A stretch of 64,000 nucleotides of DNA from Arenibacter antarcticus (GCF_041320605.1 NZ_CP166679.1:3086001-3150000), one strand, 5' to 3'; positions 43,875 to 53,665 are shown, counted from the stretch's first letter. Made by a program: numbers and translations. Notes: generated by a model from the sequence alone, not told the origin.

Positions 43875-46800
43875 ATGAAAAAAGAAGCTAAAAACCGAAC
43901 CCCTTCTCAAGGACGAAACAAGATACTCCTAAGGGGGCTTGTTCTCCTCCTGTTCGTTGGCCATTTAGGATGGGCACAGGAAAAAAATATTACTGGGACC
44001 ATAGTAGACGCAATAAACAAGCTACCCTTGCCTGGAGCAAGTGTTGTTGTGAAAGGGACCACCACAGGTGTGGTTGCTGATTTTGATGGGAATTTTAGTA
44101 TTACCGCCCCATCTCCCCAATCTATATTGGTATTCTCTTATGTAGGTTTTAAGACTTTTGAAATTCAAGTGGGTAGTAAAACTACTTTACGCATTCCAAT
44201 GGAGGAAGAGGCCAGTGCCTTATCCGAAGTAATTGTTACTGCTTTGGGAATCAAAAAGGAAACCAAAGCTCTTGGTTATGCCGTACAAGAGGTAAAGGGA
44301 GAATCCTTAGTAAAGGCCAGAGAGCCAAACGTTGTAAACTCGTTGACAGGAAAAGTAGCTGGACTAACGATAAAGAACAGTTCGGATCTGTTCCAAGACC
44401 CTGGTATCACTCTAAGAGGGCGTTCCCCTCTAGTAGTTATTGATGGAATACCTAGTACTGATAGTGATTTTTGGAAATTGAATGCTGATGACATAGAGGG
44501 AATTAGTGTCCTGAAAGGAGCTACAGCCGCTGCTCTCTACGGTTCCATAGGTAGGGGAGGTGCATTAATGATTACGACTAAAAGAGGTGCCGAAGGTAAG
44601 GTGGCTGTGGATTATAACGTGAGTGTAATGTTTCAGCCTAATTTTATCCGAATCCCAAAGGTCCAAACCACCTATGGTAACGGAAACCGTGGAACCTATG
44701 AATATGTAAACGGTTCGGGTTCTGGAACCGAAGGCGCAGGATGGATATGGGGACCCAAGTTGGACCAACCAGACTCAAGTACCCCAAGTGGTTTATGGGA
44801 AACCCCACAATACAATAGCCCAATTGACCCCATAACAGGAGAAAGGATTCCTATACCTTTTACCTCAAGGGGAAGGGATAATGTGAAAAATTTCTTTGAT
44901 ACGGGAATGATTGTCACGAATAACATTGCCGTAAGTGGAGGCAACGATAAGGGAAATTTTCGGGTGTCCGCATCCCACGTGTATCAAAAGGGTGTCGTTC
45001 CAAATACGGATCTGAAAAATGCTTCCTTTGGAGTGTCAGGTGGTTATAACATTACTGATAATTTAAAAGTGGATGCTTCACTTACCTACAACCGACAGTA
45101 TACCAGAAATTTTCCGGAAGTAGGATACGGCCCATATAATTATCTCTATAATTTGGTGCTTTGGACAGGAACAGATATTGATGTAAGGGATCTTAGGAAT
45201 TATTGGGAAGAAGGTAAGGAAGGCATTCAGCAGCGCCATTTCAATACATCCTGGTACAACAATCCCTATTTTATTGCCCATGAAGCACTCCAAAGTTATT
45301 ATAAGGATAATACTTATGGACAGATAAGCCTTAATTATGATGCCCTTGATGATCTGACCTTTAGCTTAAGATCTGGATTCAATTCCTCTAATCTAAACCG
45401 GGATTGGAAAAGACCCAAAAGTTTTATTGGATATGGCGATGTTTCCAAAGGGGATTTTTTCTTGAGTAATTCCAATACATTTAGTATCAATACCGATATT
45501 TTAGCAACTTATTCTAAGGAAATTGGTAAGGATTTTGGGATTAGTGCTACGGCAGGAGCTTCAAACAGGTATTGGACCAATAGATCCTTGTCTACTAATA
45601 GTGATGGGCTTACGCTACCAGGATTTTACAATTTAAGTAATTCCATAAACCCATTGAGCGGCTCCAACTGGAACGGGGAGGAACAGGTAAACAGTGTTTA
45701 TGCTACTTTGGATTTGGAAATGTTGAATTCCATATACCTAACCATTACAGGTAGAAATGACTGGGTATCTACCTTACCCTTGGAGAATAATTCTTTTTTC
45801 TATCCTTCATTATCTATGTCCGTCATCCTCTCCGATCTTTTGGAGTTCGATAGATCGGCCCCTTTTGTAAAATTGAGGAGTTCATGGGCAAATGTTGGGG
45901 ATGGAAGGTTTCCTGGGAGCGGAGTAACTACCTATAATCATCTGCCCGCCTATAGTTCTGGCACTAGCTGGAACAATCAAGGTTCACTATCCTATCCTGG
46001 GATTTTACCCAATACAGGTTTGCAACCAGCAAATTCCGACACTTTTGAATATGGATTGGACATGCGTTTTTTTGGAAATCGATTGGGTCTTGATGTCGCT
46101 TATTACACCATTACGGATACGAATAATATTGTAAATGTCCCAGTTTCTATTAGTTCGGGCTATAACGCTAAACTGATTAATGGAAATGAATTTGTTAGGG
46201 AGGGTGTAGAAATTGTACTGACTGCAAAACCAATTAAAACCGATAATTTTTCGTGGGATCTGATAACCAACTGGAGTAACAGCCACAGAAGGTTGCAAAG
46301 TACTTTTGATGGGTCAGACCGAATTGGAAATATTAGAGTCGGAACAAGACTCGATCAAATATACCAAACACCGTACCTTAAAACGCCCAATGGACAGTTG
46401 ATCTACGGTCAAAATGGCCTTCCTTTAAATGATACCTTTTCTAGAAAACGGGGTCATTCTGAATCCGATTGGAACTTTGGATTTCAAAATAATTTTAAGT
46501 ATCACAATATTAGTTTAAGTGCTTCTTTGGATGGTAGATTGGGAGGACTTATCTATTCCTCTACCAATCAGAAAATGTGGTGGGGTGGCATGCATCCCGG
46601 TACGGTTAACGAACACAGGGATGCGGCTAACAATGGAGAAGCTACCTATATAGGACCTGGGGTGGTCATTGTGGAAGGTGAGGTTAAATATGACGATCAA
46701 GGAACCATAGTGAACGACACTAGGGTTTATGCCCCTAATACCACCAAGGTCAACTACATTTCCTGGAACCAGGATACTAGTAATGCGTTGTTGGACCATT

Positions 46801-47024
46801 ATTACGATCAGACCTTTGTTAAACTGAGGGAAGTAGTTTTAACCTATGACTTTCCTAATACTATTACTGAGAAATTAGGATGTCAGAGTGCTTCTTTCTC
46901 CTTGGTTGGTAGAAATTTGGCATTGTGGTCCAATTTGCCAAACGTAGATCCCGATTCAGGGTTCGACAATTTACAGACCCCCTCTACAAGAAATATTGGG
47001 TTTAATGTAAATCTGACGTTCTAA
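43875..47024 (+). CDS. SusC/RagA-type TonB-dependent outer-membrane transporter
   Basis: 1049 aa. After a signal peptide (GHLGWAQ) comes a carboxypeptidase-D-like regulatory domain (GTIVDAINKLPLPGASVVVKGT), the SusC box (LSEVIVTALGIKKETKALGYA), a plug (GLTIKNSSDLFQDPGITLRG; PLVVIDGIPSTDSDFWKLNA) and a 22-strand barrel ending NLTF. No STN domain is present, so it is not wired to an anti-sigma factor. It forms the import channel with the SusD protein encoded 38 bp later. The substrate is inferred from neighbours: a choline-containing lipid head group or phosphodiester. Confidence 0.95.
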   Translation: MKKEAKNRTPSQGRNKILLRGLVLLLFVGHLGWAQEKNITGTIVDAINKLPLPGASVVVKGTTTGVVADFDGNFSITAPSPQSILVFSYVGFKTFEIQVGSKTTLRIPMEEEASALSEVIVTALGIKKETKALGYAVQEVKGESLVKAREPNVVNSLTGKVAGLTIKNSSDLFQDPGITLRGRSPLVVIDGIPSTDSDFWKLNADDIEGISVLKGATAAALYGSIGRGGALMITTKRGAEGKVAVDYNVSVMFQPNFIRIPKVQTTYGNGNRGTYEYVNGSGSGTEGAGWIWGPKLDQPDSSTPSGLWETPQYNSPIDPITGERIPIPFTSRGRDNVKNFFDTGMIVTNNIAVSGGNDKGNFRVSASHVYQKGVVPNTDLKNASFGVSGGYNITDNLKVDASLTYNRQYTRNFPEVGYGPYNYLYNLVLWTGTDIDVRDLRNYWEEGKEGIQQRHFNTSWYNNPYFIAHEALQSYYKDNTYGQISLNYDALDDLTFSLRSGFNSSNLNRDWKRPKSFIGYGDVSKGDFFLSNSNTFSINTDILATYSKEIGKDFGISATAGASNRYWTNRSLSTNSDGLTLPGFYNLSNSINPLSGSNWNGEEQVNSVYATLDLEMLNSIYLTITGRNDWVSTLPLENNSFFYPSLSMSVILSDLLEFDRSAPFVKLRSSWANVGDGRFPGSGVTTYNHLPAYSSGTSWNNQGSLSYPGILPNTGLQPANSDTFEYGLDMRFFGNRLGLDVAYYTITDTNNIVNVPVSISSGYNAKLINGNEFVREGVEIVLTAKPIKTDNFSWDLITNWSNSHRRLQSTFDGSDRIGNIRVGTRLDQIYQTPYLKTPNGQLIYGQNGLPLNDTFSRKRGHSESDWNFGFQNNFKYHNISLSASLDGRLGGLIYSSTNQKMWWGGMHPGTVNEHRDAANNGEATYIGPGVVIVEGEVKYDDQGTIVNDTRVYAPNTTKVNYISWNQDTSNALLDHYYDQTFVKLREVVLTYDFPNTITEKLGCQSASFSLVGRNLALWSNLPNVDPDSGFDNLQTPSTRNIGFNVNLTF

Positions 47025-47062
47025 ATTAAAATTGCATAAAGAGAAAAACTAAAAAAAAATCG

Positions 47063-48523
47063 ATGAAAACATTAAAAATAATTTTGAGTATTCTCCTAAT
47101 ATCCTCTTTAGGCGGCTGTAAGAAGTATGATGATTATCAATCGGATCCCAATAGAACCACAGAAGGGGATCCCGGGTTGTTACTCACTAATATCCAGGTC
47201 AGTGTAAGTGGAATGGTAACCTTAAGTGCGGCAATGTCTTCTAGGCAAATGGTAAATACCGATGGCTCTGATAACAATCAATATTATGGATGGCAACGTG
47301 CAGGTTTTGGAAATTACAATATGCTTAGGCAGGTTCTTAAAATGGAGGAAGAGGCCAAGCTTATAGACAATACCAACTATTTGGCCTTGGGTAAATTTTT
47401 TAGGGCATGGCTCTTTTTATCCCTTACCAATACCTTTGGAGATGTCCCATACAGTAAGGCATTGCAGGGAGAATTGGATGCTTTTACGCCTGCTTATGAC
47501 CGACAGGAAGATATTTACTTGGCTATTTTGAACGACCTTAAAGAGGCCAATAATATGATAAGTGCCGACAATGGTATTGTAAATGGCGATGTGATCTACG
47601 GCGGTGATCTGGAAAAATGGAAAAAGGCGATCAACTCTTTAAGTTTAAGGACCCTAATCTCCCTATCAAGAAAAGAAGGAAACACAAAGATCGGGGTAAT
47701 AAATAGATTTCAAGAGATTGTTGGGAGTCCGGCGCAATATCCAATATTTACCTCAAATGCCGATAGTTTTGCCTTGCCGTACTATGAAATTGATGGTAAT
47801 GAATACCCCTATTTTAATAGTAATAGTATTAAAACGGCCTATTATTTTGAAGAGTCATTTGTAAATATGCTAAAAGGTTTGGAGGATCCGAGGTTATTTA
47901 CTTTTGCCGATCGCGAATTCAATGGCAAAGATCTTCCTGAAGATGATTTTAATGCCTATGGTGGTCTGGGTGGAAGTGATCTGTTGTCTGACAATACTGG
48001 TCGTCTTTCCAATGGAGAGGGGTCACCAATAGACAGTAGGTACTATGACGACCCTGAAAATGAACCGGCAATTGGTTTGGGTTATGCAGAAATCGAATTT
48101 ACTTTGGCTGAAGCAGCTGCACGTGGATGGATCGGTAATGATCCTGAAGACCATTACAAAAAAGGAATTGTGGCATCCATGTTATTTTATGATTTTAATC
48201 AGGCCACTATCGACGCATATCTGCAAAAAAACCAAGTGCAGTACCTTCCTCAACAAGGTGTGGAGATGATCATCACACAAAAATATATCTCATTTTTTAT
48301 GAATTCGGGTTGGGAGCTATTCTATAATCAGCGTAGAACAGGTTTCCCTGAATTTGCTACAGATGGGGGCGGAATTCTTAATGGAGGCCAAATCCCAAAG
48401 CGATGGATGTATCCTGAAAGTGAAATAATTTATAATAATGAGAGCCTACAGGCTGCAATATCCCAGCAATTTCCTGAAGGAGATAACGTTAACGGTGAAA
48501 TGTGGTTGCTAAAAACGGAGTGA
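47063..48523 (+). CDS. SusD/RagB-like surface lipoprotein (SusD-like_2 type)
   Basis: 486 aa with lipobox SLGGC (Cys19). It has the SusD-like TPR frame: YLALGKFFRAWLFLSLTNTFGDVPYSKAL, then DLEKWKKAINSLSLRTLISLSRKEG, and the C-terminal RRTGFPEFATDGGGILNGGQIPKRWMYP. SusD proteins cap the SusC barrel and bind substrate on the cell surface. The pairing and gene order with susC are standard. Confidence 0.93.
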   Translation: MKTLKIILSILLISSLGGCKKYDDYQSDPNRTTEGDPGLLLTNIQVSVSGMVTLSAAMSSRQMVNTDGSDNNQYYGWQRAGFGNYNMLRQVLKMEEEAKLIDNTNYLALGKFFRAWLFLSLTNTFGDVPYSKALQGELDAFTPAYDRQEDIYLAILNDLKEANNMISADNGIVNGDVIYGGDLEKWKKAINSLSLRTLISLSRKEGNTKIGVINRFQEIVGSPAQYPIFTSNADSFALPYYEIDGNEYPYFNSNSIKTAYYFEESFVNMLKGLEDPRLFTFADREFNGKDLPEDDFNAYGGLGGSDLLSDNTGRLSNGEGSPIDSRYYDDPENEPAIGLGYAEIEFTLAEAAARGWIGNDPEDHYKKGIVASMLFYDFNQATIDAYLQKNQVQYLPQQGVEMIITQKYISFFMNSGWELFYNQRRTGFPEFATDGGGILNGGQIPKRWMYPESEIIYNNESLQAAISQQFPEGDNVNGEMWLLKTE

Positions 48524-48628
48524 GCCTAAACCCTTAACCCCTAGTAGAACGATAATAGTTATCATAATGACTGTCAGATGGTTGATCGGGATTAGTATTG
48601 ACATTTAGAAATCAATAAAAATAAATAA

Positions 48629-49474
48629 ATGAAAAATTATAAATTTTTGATAGCTCTTGCGGTATCTATCTTGTGCTTGTCATGCAGCGATGATGATTCG
48701 GCCATCTCGGATCCTATATTTGAATTTGTTTCGTTTCAGAACGAAACAATGACAGTAAACGAAAATGGTGCCAGTATAAAGCCCGTGCCGGTGGTTCTTT
48801 CTCTCTTAAGTTATGAAACCTCCGAGGATGTTACAGTCACCTTAGGAGTTGTTGATACCAATGTGCAGGAAGGAACAGATTATAACCTATCTTCCAAATC
48901 GGTGGTATTTAAGAAAGGAAGCTTTGTTTCCGATACCGTGTATGTCAGTACCATAGACAATAGCATTGGGGCTGATGAAGAACGCAGTTTTGAAATTAAT
49001 ATCGAAAGTGTAAGTAACCCCGATATCAAAATTGGTTTGGGTATTGCAAATCCTAAAAAAGCATCCTTAAAAGTGATCATAGCGGACGATGAGTGTACAG
49101 AAACCACCGCTGTGTTTAATTCAGGGAACTTAACAAATATTACTGAGTTTGGTACTCACACCATAACAGGGACGGTAAGTGGTGATAAGATGACCTTAAA
49201 GGGTGACCTGATAACCTATGGTGCTTTCCCAAATGCAACTCTAGATATAGTTCTAACACCCATAAGTACTGGTGCTACGAAAGGTAGTGCCACATTTGAA
49301 GATTTCGGAGCAGGAACCGATAATGATGGGTATGAATACCAATTTAGACAAACGGGGGAAGGAGCTTATGACGTCTGTTCGGGCGAGATTACTATAAGTT
49401 TTAACGTATACTATGAAGATGGAGGTTCGTGGGTGTTTTGGTATGCTTCCAATAATATTATAACCATTCCATAA
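48629..49474 (+). CDS. Surface lipoprotein with Calx-beta-like domain
   Basis: 281 aa with lipobox SILCLSC (Cys19). Residues about 30-150 form a Calx-beta-like domain (VQEGTDYNLSSKSVVFKKGSF; IDNSIGADEERSFEINIESV). The C-terminal half is beta-rich with no name. Proteins at this place in a SusCD locus usually bind substrate on the surface. Confidence 0.75.
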   Translation: MKNYKFLIALAVSILCLSCSDDDSAISDPIFEFVSFQNETMTVNENGASIKPVPVVLSLLSYETSEDVTVTLGVVDTNVQEGTDYNLSSKSVVFKKGSFVSDTVYVSTIDNSIGADEERSFEINIESVSNPDIKIGLGIANPKKASLKVIIADDECTETTAVFNSGNLTNITEFGTHTITGTVSGDKMTLKGDLITYGAFPNATLDIVLTPISTGATKGSATFEDFGAGTDNDGYEYQFRQTGEGAYDVCSGEITISFNVYYEDGGSWVFWYASNNIITIP

Positions 49475-49504
49475 AAATTGTAGTTTGGTGTATTTTTTAT
49501 TATA

Positions 49505-49537
49505 GAAGGAAGGGGGAGGTTATCTTCCTTCCTTTTT
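49505..49537 (+). terminator. Rho-independent terminator
   Basis: GAAGGAAG (49505-49512) and CTTCCTTC (49524-49531) pair, followed by C and five T. It separates the SusCD/lipoprotein genes from the two phosphodiesterases, probably with partial read-through. Confidence 0.65.
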
Positions 49538-49561
49538 AATGTTCCATTAAATTGTATACGA

Positions 49562-50671
49562 ATGAAACGACTTCTATCCTTCTCGATAGTTCTTTCTGTT
49601 TTTCTAGTCTTTATAGGGTGCAATACTTTTAAAAAGGACAAGGAAATGGTTGTGAATTTAACGGAATCCGATCTGGGAGCGGAAATGCATTTTGATGGTT
49701 CGTTTACTGTGCTTCAATTTAATATCTGGCAAGAGGGAACTATTGTTCCTGGAGGGTTTAACGCCATTGTTGATGAGGTAATCCAGGCCAATGCTGATTT
49801 AGTAGCCTTGAGCGAGGTAAGGAATTATAACAATGAAAGCCTTGCAAAACGTTTGGTCGATGCACTTGCCAATAAAGGGCATACCTACTATTCCAAGCGA
49901 AGCGAGGATTCAGGAATTCTTTCAAAATTCCCGATTATTTCCCAAGAAGTCTTGTATCCATTGAAAAATGATCGTGGTACCATAACAAAAGCAATTATTA
50001 AAGTTGCTGGCATACAAATCGCATTCTACAGTACCCATCTAGACTATACCCATTATGCCTGTTATTTACCACGGGGCTATGACGGGATTACCTGGGAAAA
50101 ATTAGCTGCGCCCATGTTGGAGGTCGATAAAATATTGGAACAGAACTTGGCTTCGGAGCGGGATGAAACTATTGCCATTTTTGTTAATGATGCTTTAAAA
50201 GAAAAAGATAACGGTAATTTAGTGCTGTTAGGAGGGGATTTTAATGAACCTTCACATTTAGATTGGGGTGAGGAGTCCAAGGACCTGTTCGACCACAATG
50301 GAACTGTAGTACCATGGCATAACAGTATAGTTATGCAGAATAAGGGTTTTTTAGATGCCTATCGCCTAAAATATCCTGACCCCGTTTCCCATCCCGGATT
50401 AACATGGGCCGCCAACAACACCGATGTACCAATAGATAAATTGGCATGGACCCCAAAAGCAGACGATAGAGATCGGATAGATTTTATATACTTCTACCCA
50501 GATGAAAGACTGGAATTAATGGATGTAATTTTGGTGGGGCCTATAGGTGGTATAGCTTATGGGAAAAGGATAACCACCAATCCTGGTCAAGATAAATTTC
50601 TGGAGCCGAAAGGTGTTTGGCCCTCCGATCATAAAGGTGTTTTTGCTACTTTTAAGATAAAAACATTTTGA
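49562..50671 (+). CDS. Endonuclease/exonuclease/phosphatase-family phosphodiesterase, lipoprotein
   Basis: 369 aa with lipobox VFIGC (Cys20). The DNase-I fold (EEP) has LQFNIWQEG, the metal Glu in LVALSEVRN, the THLDYTHYACY loop, GGDFNEPSHLDW (Asp-Asn pair), RIDFIYFYP and the final WPSDHKGVF (Asp-His). EEP enzymes include neutral sphingomyelinases and phospholipase C-like enzymes as well as nucleases. Surface attachment, the SusCD neighbours and choline oxidation genes favour a lipid or phosphodiester substrate. The specificity cannot be read from the sequence. Confidence 0.88.
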   Translation: MKRLLSFSIVLSVFLVFIGCNTFKKDKEMVVNLTESDLGAEMHFDGSFTVLQFNIWQEGTIVPGGFNAIVDEVIQANADLVALSEVRNYNNESLAKRLVDALANKGHTYYSKRSEDSGILSKFPIISQEVLYPLKNDRGTITKAIIKVAGIQIAFYSTHLDYTHYACYLPRGYDGITWEKLAAPMLEVDKILEQNLASERDETIAIFVNDALKEKDNGNLVLLGGDFNEPSHLDWGEESKDLFDHNGTVVPWHNSIVMQNKGFLDAYRLKYPDPVSHPGLTWAANNTDVPIDKLAWTPKADDRDRIDFIYFYPDERLELMDVILVGPIGGIAYGKRITTNPGQDKFLEPKGVWPSDHKGVFATFKIKTF

Positions 50672-50708
50672 AATAAGTCGATCTAGAAACTAAAAACCAC
50701 CCATTAAA

Positions 50709-51635
50709 ATGAAACGTATTCCTATTATTGTTGGCCTCTTGTTAGTTGTTTTCTGTGGAAGATCACAAGAGCGCCCCGTAATATTTAAGGTAATGGCATG
50801 GAATATTCTTCATGGTGCCAACGATATTGAAAATGGGCCACAGAATGCAATTGAGATTATTAAGGAAATAAATCCAGATGTAATTTTAATGGTAGAAACC
50901 TATGGCTCTGGGAAAAGGATTGCCGATTCTCTTGGATATAATTTTCATCTAATAGCTGCTAAGGGTACTGCTTTAGATGATAAGGGAGTTAATTTATCCA
51001 TTTTTTCCAGATTTCCGTTCGGGGAACGAATCGATACGGAATATCCATTTTATTTAGGAGGTAGAGAAATTTTTGTGCGAGGTCATAAAATTAGATTTTT
51101 TTCCAATTGGTTCCATTACCTGCCTTGGAGCGATGAGCCAGAGGGAATGGGCAAGACTGCTGAGGAATTGTTGGTATGGGAAAAAACGGGAGCCAAATAT
51201 GAAATGATTCAAAAAGTGCTTCCATATATCAAAAAGTATTCAACTGAAACAGATTCCATACCCATGATCTTTGGTGGCGATTTAAATACACCCTCCCATT
51301 TGGATTGGGGAAGTGAGACTAAAGATATACATAACGGTTTAGAGGTTCCGTGGTACAGTACCAAGGTTTTGGAAGATGTAGGCCTTTTGGATTCCTATAG
51401 AATGTTAAACCCAGACCCGATTGCTTCTCCAGGCATTACATGGAATACGAAGGGAAAAACGGATAGCCACAGGATAGACTATATATTTTTCAAAGGTCCC
51501 AAATTAAGGGCCATTAAATCGGAGTCTCACCAGGCTTTTTTAAATGCCCCATTGGTCATTAACGGAAAGACAATTCCCTATCCTTCCGATCATGGATTTG
51601 TGGTCACTACATTTCAGCTTTTGGATTTAAGATAG
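50709..51635 (+). CDS. Endonuclease/exonuclease/phosphatase-family phosphodiesterase, secreted
   Basis: 308 aa with a signal peptide (VVFCGRSQ). It is a paralogue of the preceding gene with the same catalytic set: MAWNILHGAN, ILMVETYGSGKRI, WFHYLPW, GGDLNTPSHLDW, RIDYIFFKGP and PSDHGFVVT. The His in YPSDHG is intact. It starts 37 bp after the first enzyme. Two non-identical enzymes suggest sequential or different bonds, for example diacyl and lyso or glycero forms; that is inference. Confidence 0.88.
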   Translation: MKRIPIIVGLLLVVFCGRSQERPVIFKVMAWNILHGANDIENGPQNAIEIIKEINPDVILMVETYGSGKRIADSLGYNFHLIAAKGTALDDKGVNLSIFSRFPFGERIDTEYPFYLGGREIFVRGHKIRFFSNWFHYLPWSDEPEGMGKTAEELLVWEKTGAKYEMIQKVLPYIKKYSTETDSIPMIFGGDLNTPSHLDWGSETKDIHNGLEVPWYSTKVLEDVGLLDSYRMLNPDPIASPGITWNTKGKTDSHRIDYIFFKGPKLRAIKSESHQAFLNAPLVINGKTIPYPSDHGFVVTTFQLLDLR

Positions 51636-51983
51636 TAAACCTAGATAGGACGGTTTCTAGTTTTCTAACAAAAAATGTTACTGAAGTCTCCTAGATTATC
51701 TCCCATTAAAAACAGGCTTCGTAGTTTTCCATTACTTTATTCTTGATGCATCTGGTTATTCAACCTGTTTTTCAGGATTATAGGGCTGGAAGCACGGTAC
51801 TATATATTTCCTCGCTTGCTATTGCCGTGCCTCTGATCAGGCAGCCTCTTTTAATACTATAGGAGTATATTACTGTGTTTTTTAAATTCGTAGCCAAACC
51901 TAATATATACCTATATAAAAAGCGTCCAATGAACTTTGGTAGCTCTGGCAACTTCTAATAAGCTAATGTTTTATCAATTTGCA
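51636..51983. other. Intergenic region with a fragment of a TetR-like HTH
   Basis: A 348-bp convergent gap after the second phosphodiesterase and before the minus-strand NPP-type gene. Apart from the HTH fragment at 51911-51970 I see no ORF. A possible hairpin lies around 51794-51826 (GCACGG...CCGTGC). Confidence 0.4.
51911..51970 (-). pseudogene. Short fragment of a TetR/BetI-like HTH gene
   Basis: On the minus strand, NISLLEVARATKVHWTLFI is preceded and followed by stops. It aligns without gaps to NTSLVKVAKAIRVNTSLVL of the remnant at 43593-43730 (8 or more identical positions out of 19, most others conservative). It is a second decayed HTH copy at the other side of the SusCD/phosphodiesterase block. 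Confidence 0.45.
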
Positions 51984-53219
51984 TCATTTTTTAATCGCCC
52001 ATGTATTGGTGGCATTGTGTTTGCCTTTAAGGACAATCTTGTAAAAATCTGATGGAATTTTAGATACGTCGATGGTTATTTTTTCTTTACCTGACTTCAC
52101 TTTTTCCAAAAGATCATAGCTATCCACCTCGCCTTTTCCAAAATTGTTGGTGGTAGTGATCCAGATTTCGAGATTCTCACTTGGCCCCATAGCCTTCCAT
52201 GTGAGCTCTAGTTTATTTTCCCTTAAGGTTGCCTTGGCATGGGCTACGGAAATTTTTCCGATGAGCGGAACGCCATCTATTTCCCACAACTGTTCCTTTT
52301 TCGGTTGGATGTCTAGGGCTCGTAACATTGTGGGCACGATATCTACGATTCCAGGGTTGTCTTGTTTAAAATAGGGGTTCAGGTCTTTTGCATTGGTGAC
52401 GATCCAAGTGCTGCGTTCTCTGTCGCTCTGACCACCGTGACCTTTTCCGTCTTTTACGTTTCTCCCATGGTCTGTTGTGATCCACAGTTGCCAATCCTCA
52501 TCATAATTTTTGTTCCGGTATTCAATAGCATCCCATAGCCGACCTATTTGGTCGTCCATTGTTTTTATAGCATCGTAGAACTGTTCGCTGTCCCCGTACA
52601 TGTGGCCCATATCGTCAGTGAATTGAAGATATATCCAAGAAAGTTCTGGGCCTTCTGCCTGAATGTATTTGGCAGCTTCGTTGGTTACATGTTCGTCTAT
52701 CTTGTGGATATATTGGCGATCCTTGCCGTGGGGGAAAGCAATCGTATCTAGCTCAAATCCGTCAAAATGGTAGTCCAATTTTAAGTTTCCCGTGGCTGGC
52801 AGTTCTTCCCCTACTAATTTCGTCCTATTGTCTAACCAAGTAGAAAAGATGGCTGTTTTTAGTTCTGGACGGTTTTCCTTCGCAAAACGAAAGATGGACC
52901 AATAGTTATAATTAGGATTTTTTATCCCGTTGCCCCATACATTGTGTTTATTGGCCCAGGTAGCCGTAAGCAAACTATTGTATCCCACTGCTGAAATGGT
53001 TGGAGTTTCCGAGTAGCCGTCTTTTTCGCCCCCCATATATGAACGGGTATAGCCTCCTTTGTGCGCAATGGCGTCTAAGTTGGGAGTATGTATTTTCTCT
53101 AGTACATCGGCTGAAATACCATCAACGATAGCGAACAATACTTTTGTGCCTTTCTTTTGGGCAGATGTCAAATTGAACGCCAACAGACAGATAATCAGGT
53201 ATTTGATTGTGTTTTTCAT
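51984..53219 (-). CDS. Alkaline phosphatase-superfamily phosphodiesterase (NPP/ENPP type), exported
   Basis: 411 aa with a signal peptide (NLTSAQ). Metal ligands and nucleophile follow the NPP order: VDGISADV (Asp), ETPTISAVGYNSLLTA (Thr nucleophile), FTDDMGHMYG (Asp and His), ITTDHGRN (Asp-His) and KGHGGQ (His). ENPP6-type enzymes of this family cleave glycerophosphocholine and lysophosphatidylcholine to phosphocholine. That would fit the locus, but nucleotide or alkyl-phosphate substrates cannot be excluded. The C-terminal 80 residues are a beta domain. It is oriented against the phosphodiesterase genes. Confidence 0.87.
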   Translation of the reverse strand: MKNTIKYLIICLLAFNLTSAQKKGTKVLFAIVDGISADVLEKIHTPNLDAIAHKGGYTRSYMGGEKDGYSETPTISAVGYNSLLTATWANKHNVWGNGIKNPNYNYWSIFRFAKENRPELKTAIFSTWLDNRTKLVGEELPATGNLKLDYHFDGFELDTIAFPHGKDRQYIHKIDEHVTNEAAKYIQAEGPELSWIYLQFTDDMGHMYGDSEQFYDAIKTMDDQIGRLWDAIEYRNKNYDEDWQLWITTDHGRNVKDGKGHGGQSDRERSTWIVTNAKDLNPYFKQDNPGIVDIVPTMLRALDIQPKKEQLWEIDGVPLIGKISVAHAKATLRENKLELTWKAMGPSENLEIWITTTNNFGKGEVDSYDLLEKVKSGKEKITIDVSKIPSDFYKIVLKGKHNATNTWAIKK

Positions 53220-53252
53220 TTTTATTTCGAATTTAAACTAAACAATTTAACT

Positions 53253-53609
53253 TTATTTTTTTTTTGGTCGAAAAAAGATTCCGAAAATTTTGGACCTCTC
53301 TAATCTTTTCTTAATACTACTAGTGTTTAACCTTTGCCAGAGTTTATATAATTTGGTTTCAGTTCTTTTCGCTTCTTCGATCATTTTTATTTTGCTGCGA
53401 TATCCTACGTATGACGCGCTGACTAAAAACAACTTCAGGACTAAACCCAATATAACTTCGGAGTTCTTCTGCACATCGAGAAGTATTCCTTGAGTTTCCT
53501 CTGCAAAATAGTCCGTGAGTTTAAAAATCACAAGGTTATTTCCTGACGGTTGAAGGGATGTTAATCGACCGACGCCTAAATTAATAAAATATTTTGATTG
53601 AATGACCAA
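53253..53609 (-). CDS. Doubtful ORF, Lys-rich C-terminus
   Basis: 118 codons from a TTG inside the BetI-type operator, so the full length is unlikely to be translated. The part from MIEEAKRTETKLYKLWQ onward is a basic helix. One hydrophobic stretch (VILGLVLKLFLVSASYVGY) could be a membrane segment. I recognise no family. Confidence 0.25.
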   Translation of the reverse strand: MVIQSKYFINLGVGRLTSLQPSGNNLVIFKLTDYFAEETQGILLDVQKNSEVILGLVLKLFLVSASYVGYRSKIKMIEEAKRTETKLYKLWQRLNTSSIKKRLERSKIFGIFFRPKKK

Positions 53610-53613
53610 TCAA
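53594..53613. promoter_or_regulatory. BetI-type operator upstream of the TetR gene
   Basis: TTGATTG-AATGAC-CAATCAA shares its arms with the operator at 43764-43783 (TTGATTG...CAATCAA, 20-bp site). It lies 52 bp before the ATG of the TetR gene. Autoregulation by binding its own promoter is normal for BetI. A -7-like TAATATTG follows at 53631. Confidence 0.72.
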
Positions 53614-53665
53614 TTTAAATTCTATTTTATTAATATTGTAAAAGTATATTATTTATATCCATAGT

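Noticed and set aside
43875-48523. Ordinary polysaccharide utilisation locus
   Set aside because: No glycoside hydrolase, lyase or sulfatase is adjacent apart from a broken GH89 fragment; the linked enzymes are phosphodiesterases and choline-oxidising enzymes.
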